Shown here in pieces: positions 1 to 8,953 of a stretch of 28,940 nt of DNA (positions are counted from its first letter, which is position 1; every line of letters begins with the position of its first letter). The position numbers were made by a program, and so were the translations under genes. A model generated the notes under the pieces. It did no database searches. It worked only from the letters and a program-made list of their open reading frames with translations, and was not told the origin of the DNA. The stretch lies in the NCBI GenBank assembly GCA_009785705.1, contig WQVS01000004.1:1-28940 (forward strand), given 5' to 3'. Source of the DNA: Coriobacteriia bacterium (GTDB taxonomy: Bacteria; Actinomycetota; Coriobacteriia; WRKU01; WQUG01).

Positions 1-79
1 TGAAGTAACACAATGGTGGGATGAACAAGCAGCTCACTGGAATGAAATGCAACTTGAATGGCTTCAATCTGCAGAATGA
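1..79 (+). CDS. C-terminal end of an unidentified protein (cut by window start)
   Basis: An open frame enters from the left edge (first full codon at base 2) and ends at TGA 77-79, giving 25 residues rich in Trp, Gln and Glu. No family can be named from so short a tail. It would be convergent with the HAD gene that ends at 161. The frame could be open by chance, so this is a weak call. Confidence 0.35.
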   Translation, partial: EVTQWWDEQAAHWNEMQLEWLQSAE

Positions 80-160
80 CTTGTGGGTACACAGGACGTC
101 GATTTTAAGCAGTGCAAGTCAAATCTAATAAATCGAATTTGCAGCTTTCTACCATTACGC

Positions 161-820
161 TTAAATGATTGTACTCGACAAGAGTTCTTCCAATTCGCGC
201 AAAGATACGTACATCACAAATTCTAAATCATCTACTTCATCTGCAGGAATAAGATCGGGAATCATTACCGCTGGAATACCTGCTGCATTTGCAGCGATTA
301 ATCCATTTTTTGAGTCTTCTATCACGAGACAATCGGCAGGCTGCACATTTAGGTATTCAGCACACTTAAGAAATATGTCAGGAGCAGGCTTTGCATGCTC
401 TACATAGTCTCCACCTACAACGACGTCAAAATAGTCACGCAGACCATTTATTTTAAGTCTTTCCTCAACCTCATCATGATAGGTTGAAGAGCCTACAGCA
501 CAGGGAACTTCGTGCGATTTCAAGAAATCTAGAATCTCAAATACCCCAGATTTTAACTCCGTTTTTTTGCCTGAAGTTGTCTTCTGCCATAGGGTATCTT
601 GTTTCTTGGCCATTTCCTCTATAGGTAAACCTTTCCCATAGATTTCAGTCAAGAGTTGATAGCTAGCGTGCATAGGAAGTCCAATGAGTCTTTTATAAGT
701 TTCATCACTAAATTCGTAGCCATACTCTATGAACACCTCACGCCATAATCTGCGCGCAATCACTTCGGTGTTAAAGATAACACCATCCATGTCAAAAATT
801 ATTGCTTTGGGTTGTTGCAT
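161..820 (-). CDS. HAD-superfamily (subfamily IA) sugar-phosphatase / beta-phosphoglucomutase-like hydrolase
   Basis: About 219 residues, the usual length for this family. Seen: motif I FDMDGV near the N-terminus (nucleophile and acid/base aspartates D10 and D12), a helical cap domain at about 15-85, a motif II Ser in VGSST, the motif III Lys in HAKPAPD, and the motif IV acidic pair in VIEDSKNG. These proteins dephosphorylate or isomerise small phosphorylated metabolites in the cytosol; the substrate cannot be read from sequence. ATG at 820 is preferred; an in-frame TTG at 826 lies two codons upstream. The gene begins only a few bases after the metK stop and has no strong Shine-Dalgarno, so it is probably translated by coupling to metK. 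It is not PhnX: that family has a different motif I and a Schiff-base lysine in its cap, and this gene lies far from the phosphonate genes. Confidence 0.85.
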   Translation of the reverse strand: MQQPKAIIFDMDGVIFNTEVIARRLWREVFIEYGYEFSDETYKRLIGLPMHASYQLLTEIYGKGLPIEEMAKKQDTLWQKTTSGKKTELKSGVFEILDFLKSHEVPCAVGSSTYHDEVEERLKINGLRDYFDVVVGGDYVEHAKPAPDIFLKCAEYLNVQPADCLVIEDSKNGLIAANAAGIPAVMIPDLIPADEVDDLEFVMYVSLRELEELLSSTII

Positions 821-828
821 GGACAAGA

Positions 829-2094
829 TTAAAGTCCGGCAGCAGCACGCAGTTCGTCTACGCGATTAGTTTGTTCCCAGGTAAAGCCCTGGTCTTCACG
901 GCCGAAGTGGCCGTAGGCTGCTGTTTTGCGGAAAATAGGCTTTAACAAATCAAGGTCGCGCATAATAGCGCCTGGACGCAAGTCAAATACTTCCAGGATT
1001 GCCTTTTCAATCAGGTCACGGTCAACCCTTTCAGTTCCAAAGGTATCCACCATGATGCTGAAGGGTTTTGCTACACCAATGGCATAAGCTAGTTGCACTT
1101 CAACACGGTCGGCCAGACCTGCAGCAACAACATTTTTGGCAACCCAACGAGCAGCGTAGGCGCCAGAACGATCTACCTTCGTGCAATCTTTACCACTGAA
1201 TGCTCCCCCACCGTGACGTCCTGTGCCACCATAGGTGTCTACAATAATCTTGCGTCCCGTCAGGCCGCTATCCCCCATCGGTCCACCAATAACAAAGCGA
1301 CCTGTTGGATTGATGTAAATCTCTGCATCCTCAAATGCCAGAGACTCTGATTCGAATACGGGACGAATAACTTTTTCAATCAGGTCAGTACGTAGTTGAT
1401 TTTCTAGGTCAACACCTTCTGCATGCTGGGTAGAGATTAATATTTTTTCAACAGCAATAGCTTTGCCGTCTACATAGCGAACCGACACTTGAGTTTTCCC
1501 ATCAGGGCGCAGGTAGTCAATCTCACCCGATTTGCGCACTGCTGTTAGACGTTCTGACAGGCGGTGAGCCAGATATACCGGCATAGGCATCAGTGATGCT
1601 GTTTCATTGCAGGCATAGCCAAACATCATGCCCTGGTCACCCGCACCAATTAAGTCCAGTGGATCAGTATCCCCGCGCTGTGCTTCGAAGCTCTGGTCAA
1701 CACCCTGTGCAATGTCAGGACTTTGGTTGTGAATAGTGTTAATCACACCACAGGTCTTAGCATCAAAGCCAAAATCACTGTGAGTGTAACCGATGTCAGT
1801 AATAACGCCACGAACGATGCTATCCACGTCTACATAGCCATTGGTGCGAATCTCGCCACCAACCATGACTAGCCCTGTCGTCACAAAGGTCTCACAGGCA
1901 CTGCGCATGCTAGACAAATCACCACGACCTTCGGCTTCAAGCTTCGTTTCAACGCGAATCAGCTCATCAAGTAATGCATCAGAAATTTGGTCACAAATCT
2001 TATCAGGATGTCCCTCTGTCACGCTCTCAGAGGTGAATAAAAAGCTATTAACTGCATTGTTGAGTGAGTTGGCTGTGTTGGTAGTGTCTGACAT
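829..2094 (-). CDS. metK: S-adenosylmethionine synthetase
   Basis: 421 residues. Makes S-adenosylmethionine from methionine and ATP in the cytosol, as a homotetramer in known members. Seen: TSESVTEGHPDK with GHPDK at 28-32, the ATP-binding signature GAGDQGMMFGYA at 150-161, and the glycine-rich GGGAFSGKD signature of the C-terminal third. The protein has about 15 more N-terminal residues than typical MetK, but the start is supported by a GGAAGG ribosome-binding site just upstream. A plausible promoter (TTGAAA at 2150-2145, 18-bp spacer, TTTAAA at 2126-2121, read on the minus strand) implies a short leader; no SAM riboswitch is seen. It is divergent from the DUF4003-type gene and probably cotranscribed with the HAD gene downstream. 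Confidence 0.98.
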   Translation of the reverse strand: MSDTTNTANSLNNAVNSFLFTSESVTEGHPDKICDQISDALLDELIRVETKLEAEGRGDLSSMRSACETFVTTGLVMVGGEIRTNGYVDVDSIVRGVITDIGYTHSDFGFDAKTCGVINTIHNQSPDIAQGVDQSFEAQRGDTDPLDLIGAGDQGMMFGYACNETASLMPMPVYLAHRLSERLTAVRKSGEIDYLRPDGKTQVSVRYVDGKAIAVEKILISTQHAEGVDLENQLRTDLIEKVIRPVFESESLAFEDAEIYINPTGRFVIGGPMGDSGLTGRKIIVDTYGGTGRHGGGAFSGKDCTKVDRSGAYAARWVAKNVVAAGLADRVEVQLAYAIGVAKPFSIMVDTFGTERVDRDLIEKAILEVFDLRPGAIMRDLDLLKPIFRKTAAYGHFGREDQGFTWEQTNRVDELRAAAGL

Positions 2095-2216
2095 GTGCTT
2101 CCTTCCAGATATTTACTTAGTTTAAATCGGACGAATTGAGGTATTTTCAACCTTCTCAGTATACTATGAGATACTAAACCACAGAAATAACAATCGTTGC
2201 CTTGAGAGGACTGCCC
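2095..2216. promoter_or_regulatory. Divergent promoter region between metK and the DUF4003-type gene
   Basis: On the plus strand TTGAGG (2136-2141), an 18-bp spacer and TATACT (2160-2165) form a fair sigma-70 promoter for the gene starting at 2217. On the minus strand TTGAAA/TTTAAA with an 18-bp spacer can serve metK. The two promoters overlap, so the genes may compete. A short dyad (AGTAT, 8 bp, ATACT at 2158-2175) covers the plus-strand -10 box; it could be an operator or chance. Confidence 0.45.
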
Positions 2217-3230
2217 ATGAACGAATCTATTGCTAAAAGACTTACCTTGTTTGTTGAGAATTCCCAATCCTCTACCAGAGATTTCGCCTGGACAGCTTGG
2301 CCTCAGATTCGCCATCTCATGTCTTTAATGTACGCGCTTGAAGATCGCTCTATTGATTCTGCTGCCATAAAAGAAAGCTCTGAATTGATGAAGGCAAACA
2401 CAGGAATGTTTTCAATATTTAGAAGCGGTATAGGAATCAGCTCTCTCTGCGTTGCAGCAAAGCTTTCACTTCAAGATAGTCAGGAACGACTCTTTGAAGA
2501 CATTCTGACAGCGTATGATCGTCTGCGAGATGCAAAATTCCGTGCATCTGACCAGCTGGCTCTATCTGCTTTCCTTGTCGCCACAAACACAGAGCGACAC
2601 AACTTCAAGAAAGTTGCTGACAGGGCACAAGTCTTCCACGAGGGCTTGAGAGGACGTCTGTGGTTCCTTGCTCAAGATGATGCTGTCTTTTCTTCAATGT
2701 TGGGGCTTTCAGACATGATTCCCTCTGTTGGAATTGAGCGCATTGAAGAACTTCATGAACAACTTAAGCCAGAATTTAGGTGGCGCAGTCGCAGTACCGT
2801 GCAAAATCTGGCGCAAGTACTGGCGCTCGGCGGAAAGACTGATGATGCGCTGAACTGCTTGTTCGATCTCAACAAAGCATTACGTGCAGAAAAGATGCGA
2901 CTCGACAAAGAGTATACCTTGCCAGCACTGGGAACGCTCTCCCTACTTCCTGTTGATAATGAGACTCTTATACGTGACCTCACTGAGGCGCAAGAATACC
3001 TAAAGGGACAAAAAGGCTTCCGTTCGCTCAGCATTCAGGAACGTCTGCTCTTTGCAGCAGCAGTAATTTCATCAGTCTATGCAGAAGAATGCACCCAAGC
3101 TTCAAGTGCTTCGGCGGCAAATAGCACAACAGTAGGCATCGTAAACATTGTTATTGCGCAACAAATTGCCATAATGATTTCCATCATGAACGCATCAATT
3201 GCTGCATCAACAGTGGCTGCAAGTGCCTAG
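2217..3230 (+). CDS. DUF4003-type protein of unknown function
   Basis: 337 residues from ATG 2217, chosen because a GAGAGGA ribosome-binding site sits 6 bp upstream; a TTG at 2202 is less likely. The body is soluble and mostly helical. The stretch around 230-255 (a basic KEYTLPALG-type segment leading into a hydrophobic strand) is what suggests the DUF4003 family, recalled from memory and not searched. The last 40 or so residues are unusual: low-complexity Ser/Ala, then a strongly hydrophobic Ile/Met/Ala-rich tail that could be a C-terminal membrane anchor. In other bacteria DUF4003 proteins are uncharacterised. No operon partner; gltX follows after a 191-bp gap that contains a TTGACA at 3312 but no convincing -10 box. 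Confidence 0.7.
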   Translation: MNESIAKRLTLFVENSQSSTRDFAWTAWPQIRHLMSLMYALEDRSIDSAAIKESSELMKANTGMFSIFRSGIGISSLCVAAKLSLQDSQERLFEDILTAYDRLRDAKFRASDQLALSAFLVATNTERHNFKKVADRAQVFHEGLRGRLWFLAQDDAVFSSMLGLSDMIPSVGIERIEELHEQLKPEFRWRSRSTVQNLAQVLALGGKTDDALNCLFDLNKALRAEKMRLDKEYTLPALGTLSLLPVDNETLIRDLTEAQEYLKGQKGFRSLSIQERLLFAAAVISSVYAEECTQASSASAANSTTVGIVNIVIAQQIAIMISIMNASIAASTVAASA

Positions 3231-3421
3231 AGAAGCAGTTAATTTGCTCTCACTAAGTCCTTACCGCATGCTGAACTGTGTTCTTAATTTTATCTTCGCT
3301 AAATGGTATTCTTGACAGCGTGTATTTTTGAGAATTTTTGCTAGGTCTTTTATGGATGTCCTGCACTATAAGTTGCCTTGCAAAAATCAATTTTCCACCC
3401 TAAATTACAAGGAGTTTATCC

Positions 3422-4915
3422 ATGCCAGAGGTTAGTTCTGTACGTGTTCGCTTTGCCCCCTCGCCCACAGGCACTTTGCACCTAGGTGGTGCACGCACTG
3501 CTATCTACAATTGGGCGTTTGCACGCAAGCATGGTGGCGACTTCATTTTGCGCATCGATGATACTGATCCAGAGCGCTCTACTCCTGAAAACGTACAGCA
3601 GATACTGGATGCTATGACCTGGCTCGGGCTTGACTGGGATGAGGGTCCTAGCCTTGATGGTAGCATTGCCGGGGACGCAGGTCCTTATTTCCAGACGCAG
3701 CGTAGCAGTACCTATCAGCCAGCACTTGAGAAAATGATTGCAAACAATGCTGCCTATCGTTGTTTTTGCAGTGCTGGCGAACTTTCAGCAAAGCGCGATG
3801 CTGCACGCCTTGCTGGTGGTAGCAGCGGCTATGACCGCACCTGTCGCTTTCTATCTGATGATGAGGTCAAGACACGGATTGATGCGGATCTTCCCTTTGT
3901 ATGGCGTCTGAAGGTACCAGAAGTCCGCACATCAGTGATAGTTAAGGATTTGGTACGCGGTGACATAGAATTCCCCATAGAAACCATTGACGATCTTGTA
4001 CTTATGCGCAGTGATGGTACACCTACTTACAACTTCGCCAGTACTGTAGATGATGCGACTATGGGTATCACTCACATAATTCGAGGGGACGACCATCTAT
4101 CAAACACCCCTAAACAAATATTGATATTTGAGGCACTTGCTAGCGATGACAAAGGTGGTGCTGTACCTGCCTTTGCGCACTTATCCATGATTTATGGCGA
4201 AGATGGCAAGAAGCTTTCAAAGCGTCATGGTGCAGTAGGTGTCGAAGAATTTGCTGAAATGGGCTTCCTTCCAGATGCAATGCTCAATGGCCTAGCTTTG
4301 TTAGGATGGTCGCTAGATGCAGAAACTACCATCATCACCCCCGAAATGCTGAAAGCCCAGTTCAGTCTAGACCGGGTCTCAAAAAATCCAGCACGTTTTG
4401 ACATAGCAAAGCTGGAGCACATTAACAGCATATACATCCAAGAAATGAATACAGAGAAGTTTGTCCAAGCAATGCTTCCCTGGCTAGAGGAAGCAGGTTT
4501 GAGCAGCTCAGCAGATGTAGCGGTGCGTCCTGAATGGTACACAGAGTTAGCACCTCTTATCTCGGAGCGCATCAAGCTGATGACTGAGGTTGTGCCGATG
4601 ACCAAGTTTCTCTTTGTTGATGAAATTGAAATAGATGAGAAGGCTCGTGCAAAGGCATTAGATAAAGATCCTGAGGTCACTGCTGCCGTATTAGCAGCAA
4701 CAAGCTCAACCATTGAAGGCCTGGATGACTTTAGCCTGTCCAGTATTGAAGCAGCCATCAAGGACTTACCATCGAAATTGGATTTGAAGCCAAGAGTAGT
4801 ATTCCAGGCAATACGAGTAGCCATTTCAGGCTCTCTGGTAAGCCCTCCCCTATTTGAGTCAGTAGCACTACTAGGCAAAGAAAGAGCTTTAGAACGCCTA
4901 TCATCAGCAATCTAA
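3422..4915 (+). CDS. gltX: Glutamyl-tRNA synthetase (class I)
   Basis: 497 residues. Charges tRNA with glutamate in the cytosol. Seen: the class I HIGH-type motif PTGTLHLGG at 15-23, the KMSKS-type motif KLSKR at 264-268, and the helical anticodon-binding region in the C-terminal third. The ATG is preceded by a CAAGGAG ribosome-binding site. No glutaminyl-tRNA synthetase is visible in the window, so this enzyme may also mischarge tRNA-Gln for the amidotransferase route; that is inference. The gene converges on phnW, separated by a strong bidirectional terminator. The host's tRNA-Gln and tRNA-Glu genes lie about 7 kb downstream. Confidence 0.97.
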   Translation: MPEVSSVRVRFAPSPTGTLHLGGARTAIYNWAFARKHGGDFILRIDDTDPERSTPENVQQILDAMTWLGLDWDEGPSLDGSIAGDAGPYFQTQRSSTYQPALEKMIANNAAYRCFCSAGELSAKRDAARLAGGSSGYDRTCRFLSDDEVKTRIDADLPFVWRLKVPEVRTSVIVKDLVRGDIEFPIETIDDLVLMRSDGTPTYNFASTVDDATMGITHIIRGDDHLSNTPKQILIFEALASDDKGGAVPAFAHLSMIYGEDGKKLSKRHGAVGVEEFAEMGFLPDAMLNGLALLGWSLDAETTIITPEMLKAQFSLDRVSKNPARFDIAKLEHINSIYIQEMNTEKFVQAMLPWLEEAGLSSSADVAVRPEWYTELAPLISERIKLMTEVVPMTKFLFVDEIEIDEKARAKALDKDPEVTAAVLAATSSTIEGLDDFSLSSIEAAIKDLPSKLDLKPRVVFQAIRVAISGSLVSPPLFESVALLGKERALERLSSAI

Positions 4916-4965
4916 AGATTCAGATACACGCAGAACTCATAACAGGAAGTACTTTTCCTGCAAAG

Positions 4966-4999
4966 AAAAATGGATGCCTATTTCGAGGCATCCATTTTT
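4966..4999. terminator. Bidirectional intrinsic terminator between gltX and phnW
   Basis: Perfect 14-bp stem: AAAAATGGATGCCT (4966-4979), 6-nt loop (4980-4985), AGGCATCCATTTTT (4986-4999). The A and T runs at the two ends give a U tract on either strand, so it can end both gltX (plus) and the phosphonate operon (minus). Confidence 0.93.
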
Positions 5000-5024
5000 A
5001 ATAAGTTCAGTTTTTGATGACGCT

Positions 5025-6122
5025 TTAGTCCTGAAGATACTCCGCAAAGAGGTCACACAACTTGTTGATGTCTTCCTCGTAAATCTCCCCTATGTTTCCT
5101 ATGCGGAAGGTGTCTACTTCTGTTAGTTTGCCTGGATAGATTGCATAGCCACCAGCCTTTAAGAAGTCATACATTTCCTGAAAGTTGAAGGGCTTTGTCT
5201 GGCCTTCTGGATAAAGGAAGGTTGTGATTACAGGCGAATGCAAGTCCTCATCGATGTAAGCTTCAAAGCCAATCTCCTTCATGCGGCGTACCAATAGCTT
5301 CTGAGAGCCACTGTAGCGCGCCTGGCGAGCAGCTACGCCTCCCTCTGCGTCTAGTTCACGTAGTGCCTGAGCAAAGGCCAACACTACATGCGTTGGTGAA
5401 GTGTAGCGCCATTTACCATCAGCCTCAAGACCTTTCCACTGATCGTAAAGATCAAGGCTTAATGTGCGTGCGCGACCTTCGCAGCGCTCTAACAGGTCAC
5501 GACGAATGATTGCAAAGGAGAAGCCAGGGACACCCTGAATGCACTTATTGGCACTACTGACCAAATAATCTATCCCGCATTTTTCCATATCAATTTCAAC
5601 TGCACCAAAGCTAGACATTGCATCTACAATGAAATCGACATTGTGCTTTTTGGCAATAGCACCCAAAGCTTCGATGTCATTCATCAGTCCTGTAGTTGTC
5701 TCACAGTGCACTACTGCGAACACTGTGATGCTGGGGTCGGCAGCAAGCATTGAATCCACAATCTCTGGTGAGATAGGGTTGGCAAAGTCTTCGTCATAGC
5801 TGACAACATTTAGTCTGTGACGTTCTGCGATTTCTGTAATGCGCAAACCATAAGCACCATTAGTAGCAACTAATAGACGGTCATCGTCAGAAAGAACAGT
5901 TGAAAGCAGGGCTTCTACCCCAAAGGTTCCGCTTCCCTGCATTAGTACGCTTGTGTACTTGTCGGAATCTACACCTGCCACATTCAGCAATTGTGTGCGA
6001 ATGTCACGTGTGATGCTTTTATAGTCATCATCCCAAGTACAGTGGTCGACTAGCATTTCTTGCTTTACACTGTCAGTTGTAGTCAAAGGACCGGGAGTTA
6101 GTAGCTTGTAGTCAATTTTCAC
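5025..6122 (-). CDS. phnW: 2-aminoethylphosphonate:pyruvate transaminase
   Basis: 365 residues, the usual size. Transfers the amino group of 2-aminoethylphosphonate to pyruvate, giving phosphonoacetaldehyde and alanine; PLP-dependent class V aminotransferase. Seen: the N-terminal block LLTPGPLTTT and the DHCTWDDDY segment at 26-34, which distinguish PhnW from serine-glyoxylate transaminases; the PLP aspartate in FIVDAMSSFG near 167; and the Schiff-base lysine K193 in SSANKCIQG. The start codon is GTG, with AAGGAG upstream. It is the last gene of the minus-strand importer operon, 93 bp after the binding-protein gene, and ends at the bidirectional terminator. The usual partner phnX (phosphonoacetaldehyde hydrolase) is absent. 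Confidence 0.94.
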   Translation of the reverse strand: MKIDYKLLTPGPLTTTDSVKQEMLVDHCTWDDDYKSITRDIRTQLLNVAGVDSDKYTSVLMQGSGTFGVEALLSTVLSDDDRLLVATNGAYGLRITEIAERHRLNVVSYDEDFANPISPEIVDSMLAADPSITVFAVVHCETTTGLMNDIEALGAIAKKHNVDFIVDAMSSFGAVEIDMEKCGIDYLVSSANKCIQGVPGFSFAIIRRDLLERCEGRARTLSLDLYDQWKGLEADGKWRYTSPTHVVLAFAQALRELDAEGGVAARQARYSGSQKLLVRRMKEIGFEAYIDEDLHSPVITTFLYPEGQTKPFNFQEMYDFLKAGGYAIYPGKLTEVDTFRIGNIGEIYEEDINKLCDLFAEYLQD

Positions 6123-6215
6123 GAATCGTTCTCCTTCTTGATGCGGTCAACTCTTTTAACAATGCTTACGGTATTTAGCTTAGCTTACTTGCCAAAGTGT
6201 TTCTGCTCAAATTGT

Positions 6216-7262
6216 CTAGTCATTTGCAGAGCGTACAATCCCATCAACAATCGCTTGATGTTGCTCCAACAATTCTAGAGTGAGTGGTTCGGGGAAAGTT
6301 CTCTGATTGGCGATTTCATGTATAGGAGTAATTTCTTCTCCCGCAAATAATTGCATGGGATAGTGTTCCTGCAATTTGGGACGCCCACCTTCAAGAATGT
6401 GTTGTGCCATTTCAAGAGCAAGCGGGTTCGTGTCTTCGCCCCTGTCAATAACGGCTAGAGCCTCAATGAGCTTATAATTGCCTTCTGCAGGATCAATAAA
6501 GTCAATGGGCATACCACTCTCATAGTCATTGACGGCGGTATGTCGCAATCCAAAGCCAACAGCTACTTCGCCAGCTCGTACAGACCTGATAGGTCCAGAG
6601 CCTGAGGGTAGTACGTGAGCATCTGCATTACGATAGATTCCCTGAATAATTTCAGCCGCTTCTTCTTCACTATAATTGTCCAGTATCGCCTGAATCAACA
6701 ACCACGCTGTGCTCGATGAGTTAATGTCAGCAATCGCCAAATTGCCCGCATATACAGGATCGGCAAGATCACGGATCGAAGTTGGCATAGGCAGACCATC
6801 CTCTTCCATCAGTTCTGTATTAACAAAGATCGACCCAGTGATTGCCAGAATTGGAGTCATATAGTCAGGGAGTTCGTCCAATGTTGTTTTGCTGGAGTCA
6901 AGGGGCAAGAAAGTATCATCACGGTTCTGCGAACTATGCAAGTAGAAGCTTGCCAATGTGATAATGTCTGCTTCAATACTTGTGCCCTCTGCCATAAGTC
7001 TTCCGCCCAATTCTGCCGTTCCCATTTCTTGAAAGACAAACTGACCCGAGAAGCCCGCATCAGTTAGAGCAGCGGTCATAACTTCAACAGCTTCAGCATC
7101 AGCGTTTGTAGCAATTACTACAACGTCACTCGCGGATCCGCTTGTGCAGGCAAGTAGACCGCCGAGCGCAAATACCAAAACTGCTATAAGAGCCATACTT
7201 ATAGCCAAGCGCAAAGCCATAGGCTTCGTCTTAGAATGTAGTCTATTCTTTACAATATCCAT
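6216..7262 (-). CDS. 2-aminoethylphosphonate-type ABC transporter substrate-binding lipoprotein
   Basis: 348 residues. A basic N-terminus and hydrophobic segment (17-37) end in the lipobox LLAC with Cys39, so the mature protein should be a lipid-anchored extracellular binding protein, as expected in a monoderm. The fold looks like the ferric/phosphonate branch of extracellular solute-binding proteins (Fbp/PhnS2 type). Ligand-pocket candidates are the Ser-rich segment near 185-190 (NSSSTAW) and SGSGP near 220. The specificity for 2-aminoethylphosphonate comes mainly from the neighbours: ATPase and fused permease upstream, phnW downstream. The same fold also binds Fe3+ or other small anions. 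GAGGAA ribosome-binding site upstream of the ATG. Confidence 0.85.
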   Translation of the reverse strand: MDIVKNRLHSKTKPMALRLAISMALIAVLVFALGGLLACTSGSASDVVVIATNADAEAVEVMTAALTDAGFSGQFVFQEMGTAELGGRLMAEGTSIEADIITLASFYLHSSQNRDDTFLPLDSSKTTLDELPDYMTPILAITGSIFVNTELMEEDGLPMPTSIRDLADPVYAGNLAIADINSSSTAWLLIQAILDNYSEEEAAEIIQGIYRNADAHVLPSGSGPIRSVRAGEVAVGFGLRHTAVNDYESGMPIDFIDPAEGNYKLIEALAVIDRGEDTNPLALEMAQHILEGGRPKLQEHYPMQLFAGEEITPIHEIANQRTFPEPLTLELLEQHQAIVDGIVRSAND

Positions 7263-7300
7263 ATATCCGATTCCTCATTTCTCTGTTTATTTTGAAAGAA

Positions 7301-8953
7301 CTATTTTACCTTACTGCCATGCAGTCGTGCCGTTGCTTTACGTGCACCGTATCTGGTTAAGATGCGCATGCTTAGATTTAGCACAAAGATAATGAGCGAT
7401 AAGATAAATATTTCCTCAAAGCGTGCAAAGTATGCCAACTGATTGATGCGAGTAGCAAATAGTGTAGTGTGTGCAGACACTAAGAAAATAACCCCACTAA
7501 GAGTAACCATCGTGTAGATAAAGAGGTAGCCAAATACCTCAAAGACAGTAGGAAGCACATTAGGAACGATGATACGGCGCAAGGTTTTAAACCAGCTATC
7601 CCCCATTAGTTCAGCAGTCAATTCCCATGATTTATTCATGCGTGAAAAGGCACCCGAAAACATAAGAAAAGGAGTTGAAAATAGGTGCACCAAAGTGCAG
7701 AGGACAAGGATTGCCATAGTGTTTTGAAGGGGCGTATCTACAAAAAAGAGTAGAAATGCTACACCCAAAACCATACCAGGAATTGAGTTAGTGGCAATGG
7801 CAAAAGTGTCAATGGATCCTGAGAAAAACTTTGGCATATTGCCGCGTCTTGCAATCAGTGCCGCGAAGAAAGTTAGTACCGTACCAACAGCTGCAGTGAT
7901 TGCGGCAAACATGATTGAATTCGTTGCTATTATTTGATATTGCGCATTGGTCAAGGTCGCAATTATTGGCTCCACTGAAAAGCTGCGATCCCAAGGCCAC
8001 TGTGCCACAAAAGGAATAATGAATACTACCGCAAAGATTGAGAGCATTAAGAGTAATAAGGTGATTGTATATATACTGAGACTAACATCTCGAAATCTAC
8101 TTTTGCTAAGACTGATAGGTGAAAACTTTTTGTAGTTAATGTTAAAGCGATCTAGCCAAGTCAATATAAGTACACTCATTATTGAGGGCAAGAGCATGGC
8201 AATCGCTACAACAGCACCCATTTCAAAACTTGGCACAGCACCCAGCATGGTATCAAAAAGAGTGCGGGATAGCACTTGAACATTACCGGCAACCGCCGCA
8301 GGAATTCCAAAATCAGCAAAGCTAAGTGCAAAAGCCTGAACGAAAGCAGCACCTAGAGTACCAGCAAGAGGTATAAAAATTGATTTGAAAAAGGCCTTAA
8401 GGCCACCATCACCCATGATGCGCGATACAATGAAGAAGCGCTTATCAACATAGCGAAAGCCATTGTCGATCAGTAAGTAAGCAATGGGAAGAGTATAGAT
8501 AACATATCCTAGCAGCAAGCCATTGACTCCGTAAATCTCAAAGAGTTGATGACCGCCAAGAACTTCTGTGATCAAACCTTGTCTACCAAATGTATAAATG
8601 ATGGCAAAGCCATAAGTGATAGTCGGAAAGAGCGCCGGGATTGCGATGGCTATCGGTACTAATTTTTCTAGCCACTGTGGTAGTCTCGCCATATTAACAG
8701 CACAAGCTAAAACAAAGGCAAGAGAAGTAGTAATCAGAGCTGCCAGCGCAGACAGGAAGAGACTGTTTGTCAGTGAACTAAGGAAGTCTGGATGCGAGAA
8801 AACCTGCGAGAAATTAAGTAAGGTAAAGTTAGCTGTCTCACCATCAGAGAATGCCCGAACAAATAGAGTCGCTAAGGGTACACCTAGAAATGCAACAAAA
8901 AATAAGATTACTGCTGCATATATTACGCGTACTTCAATTCTGCCTTTAGGCAT
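7301..8953 (-). CDS. ABC transporter permease, fused double-domain (PhnU2/AepW type)
   Basis: 550 residues from ATG 8953. Two tandem six-helix BPD_transp_1 domains, about 12 membrane segments in all, in one polypeptide, so the protein can form the whole channel. This fused layout and length match the putative 2-aminoethylphosphonate permeases (PhnU2/AepW) and also ferric-iron permeases. The start is supported by GAGGAA upstream and by an 8-nt overlap with the ATPase stop (ATGCCTAA), a coupling arrangement; the open frame continues 17 codons further upstream but without a better signal. Followed after 38 bp by the binding-protein gene. Confidence 0.88.
   Translation of the reverse strand: MPKGRIEVRVIYAAVILFFVAFLGVPLATLFVRAFSDGETANFTLLNFSQVFSHPDFLSSLTNSLFLSALAALITTSLAFVLACAVNMARLPQWLEKLVPIAIAIPALFPTITYGFAIIYTFGRQGLITEVLGGHQLFEIYGVNGLLLGYVIYTLPIAYLLIDNGFRYVDKRFFIVSRIMGDGGLKAFFKSIFIPLAGTLGAAFVQAFALSFADFGIPAAVAGNVQVLSRTLFDTMLGAVPSFEMGAVVAIAMLLPSIMSVLILTWLDRFNINYKKFSPISLSKSRFRDVSLSIYTITLLLLMLSIFAVVFIIPFVAQWPWDRSFSVEPIIATLTNAQYQIIATNSIMFAAITAAVGTVLTFFAALIARRGNMPKFFSGSIDTFAIATNSIPGMVLGVAFLLFFVDTPLQNTMAILVLCTLVHLFSTPFLMFSGAFSRMNKSWELTAELMGDSWFKTLRRIIVPNVLPTVFEVFGYLFIYTMVTLSGVIFLVSAHTTLFATRINQLAYFARFEEIFILSLIIFVLNLSMRILTRYGARKATARLHGSKVK

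Noticed and set aside
80..160. Terminator between the left-edge gene and the HAD gene
   Set aside because: Only a loose CGATTT/AAATCG pairing is present, with no stable stem or U tract.
161..820. HAD protein as phosphonoacetaldehyde hydrolase (phnX), completing the phosphonate pathway
   Set aside because: Motif I is FDMDGV as in beta-phosphoglucomutase-like enzymes, no PhnX-type cap lysine is apparent, and it is coupled to metK, 4 kb from phnW.
2095..2216. SAM riboswitch upstream of metK
   Set aside because: The leader after the predicted promoter is too short and shows no conserved SAM-box helices or terminator.
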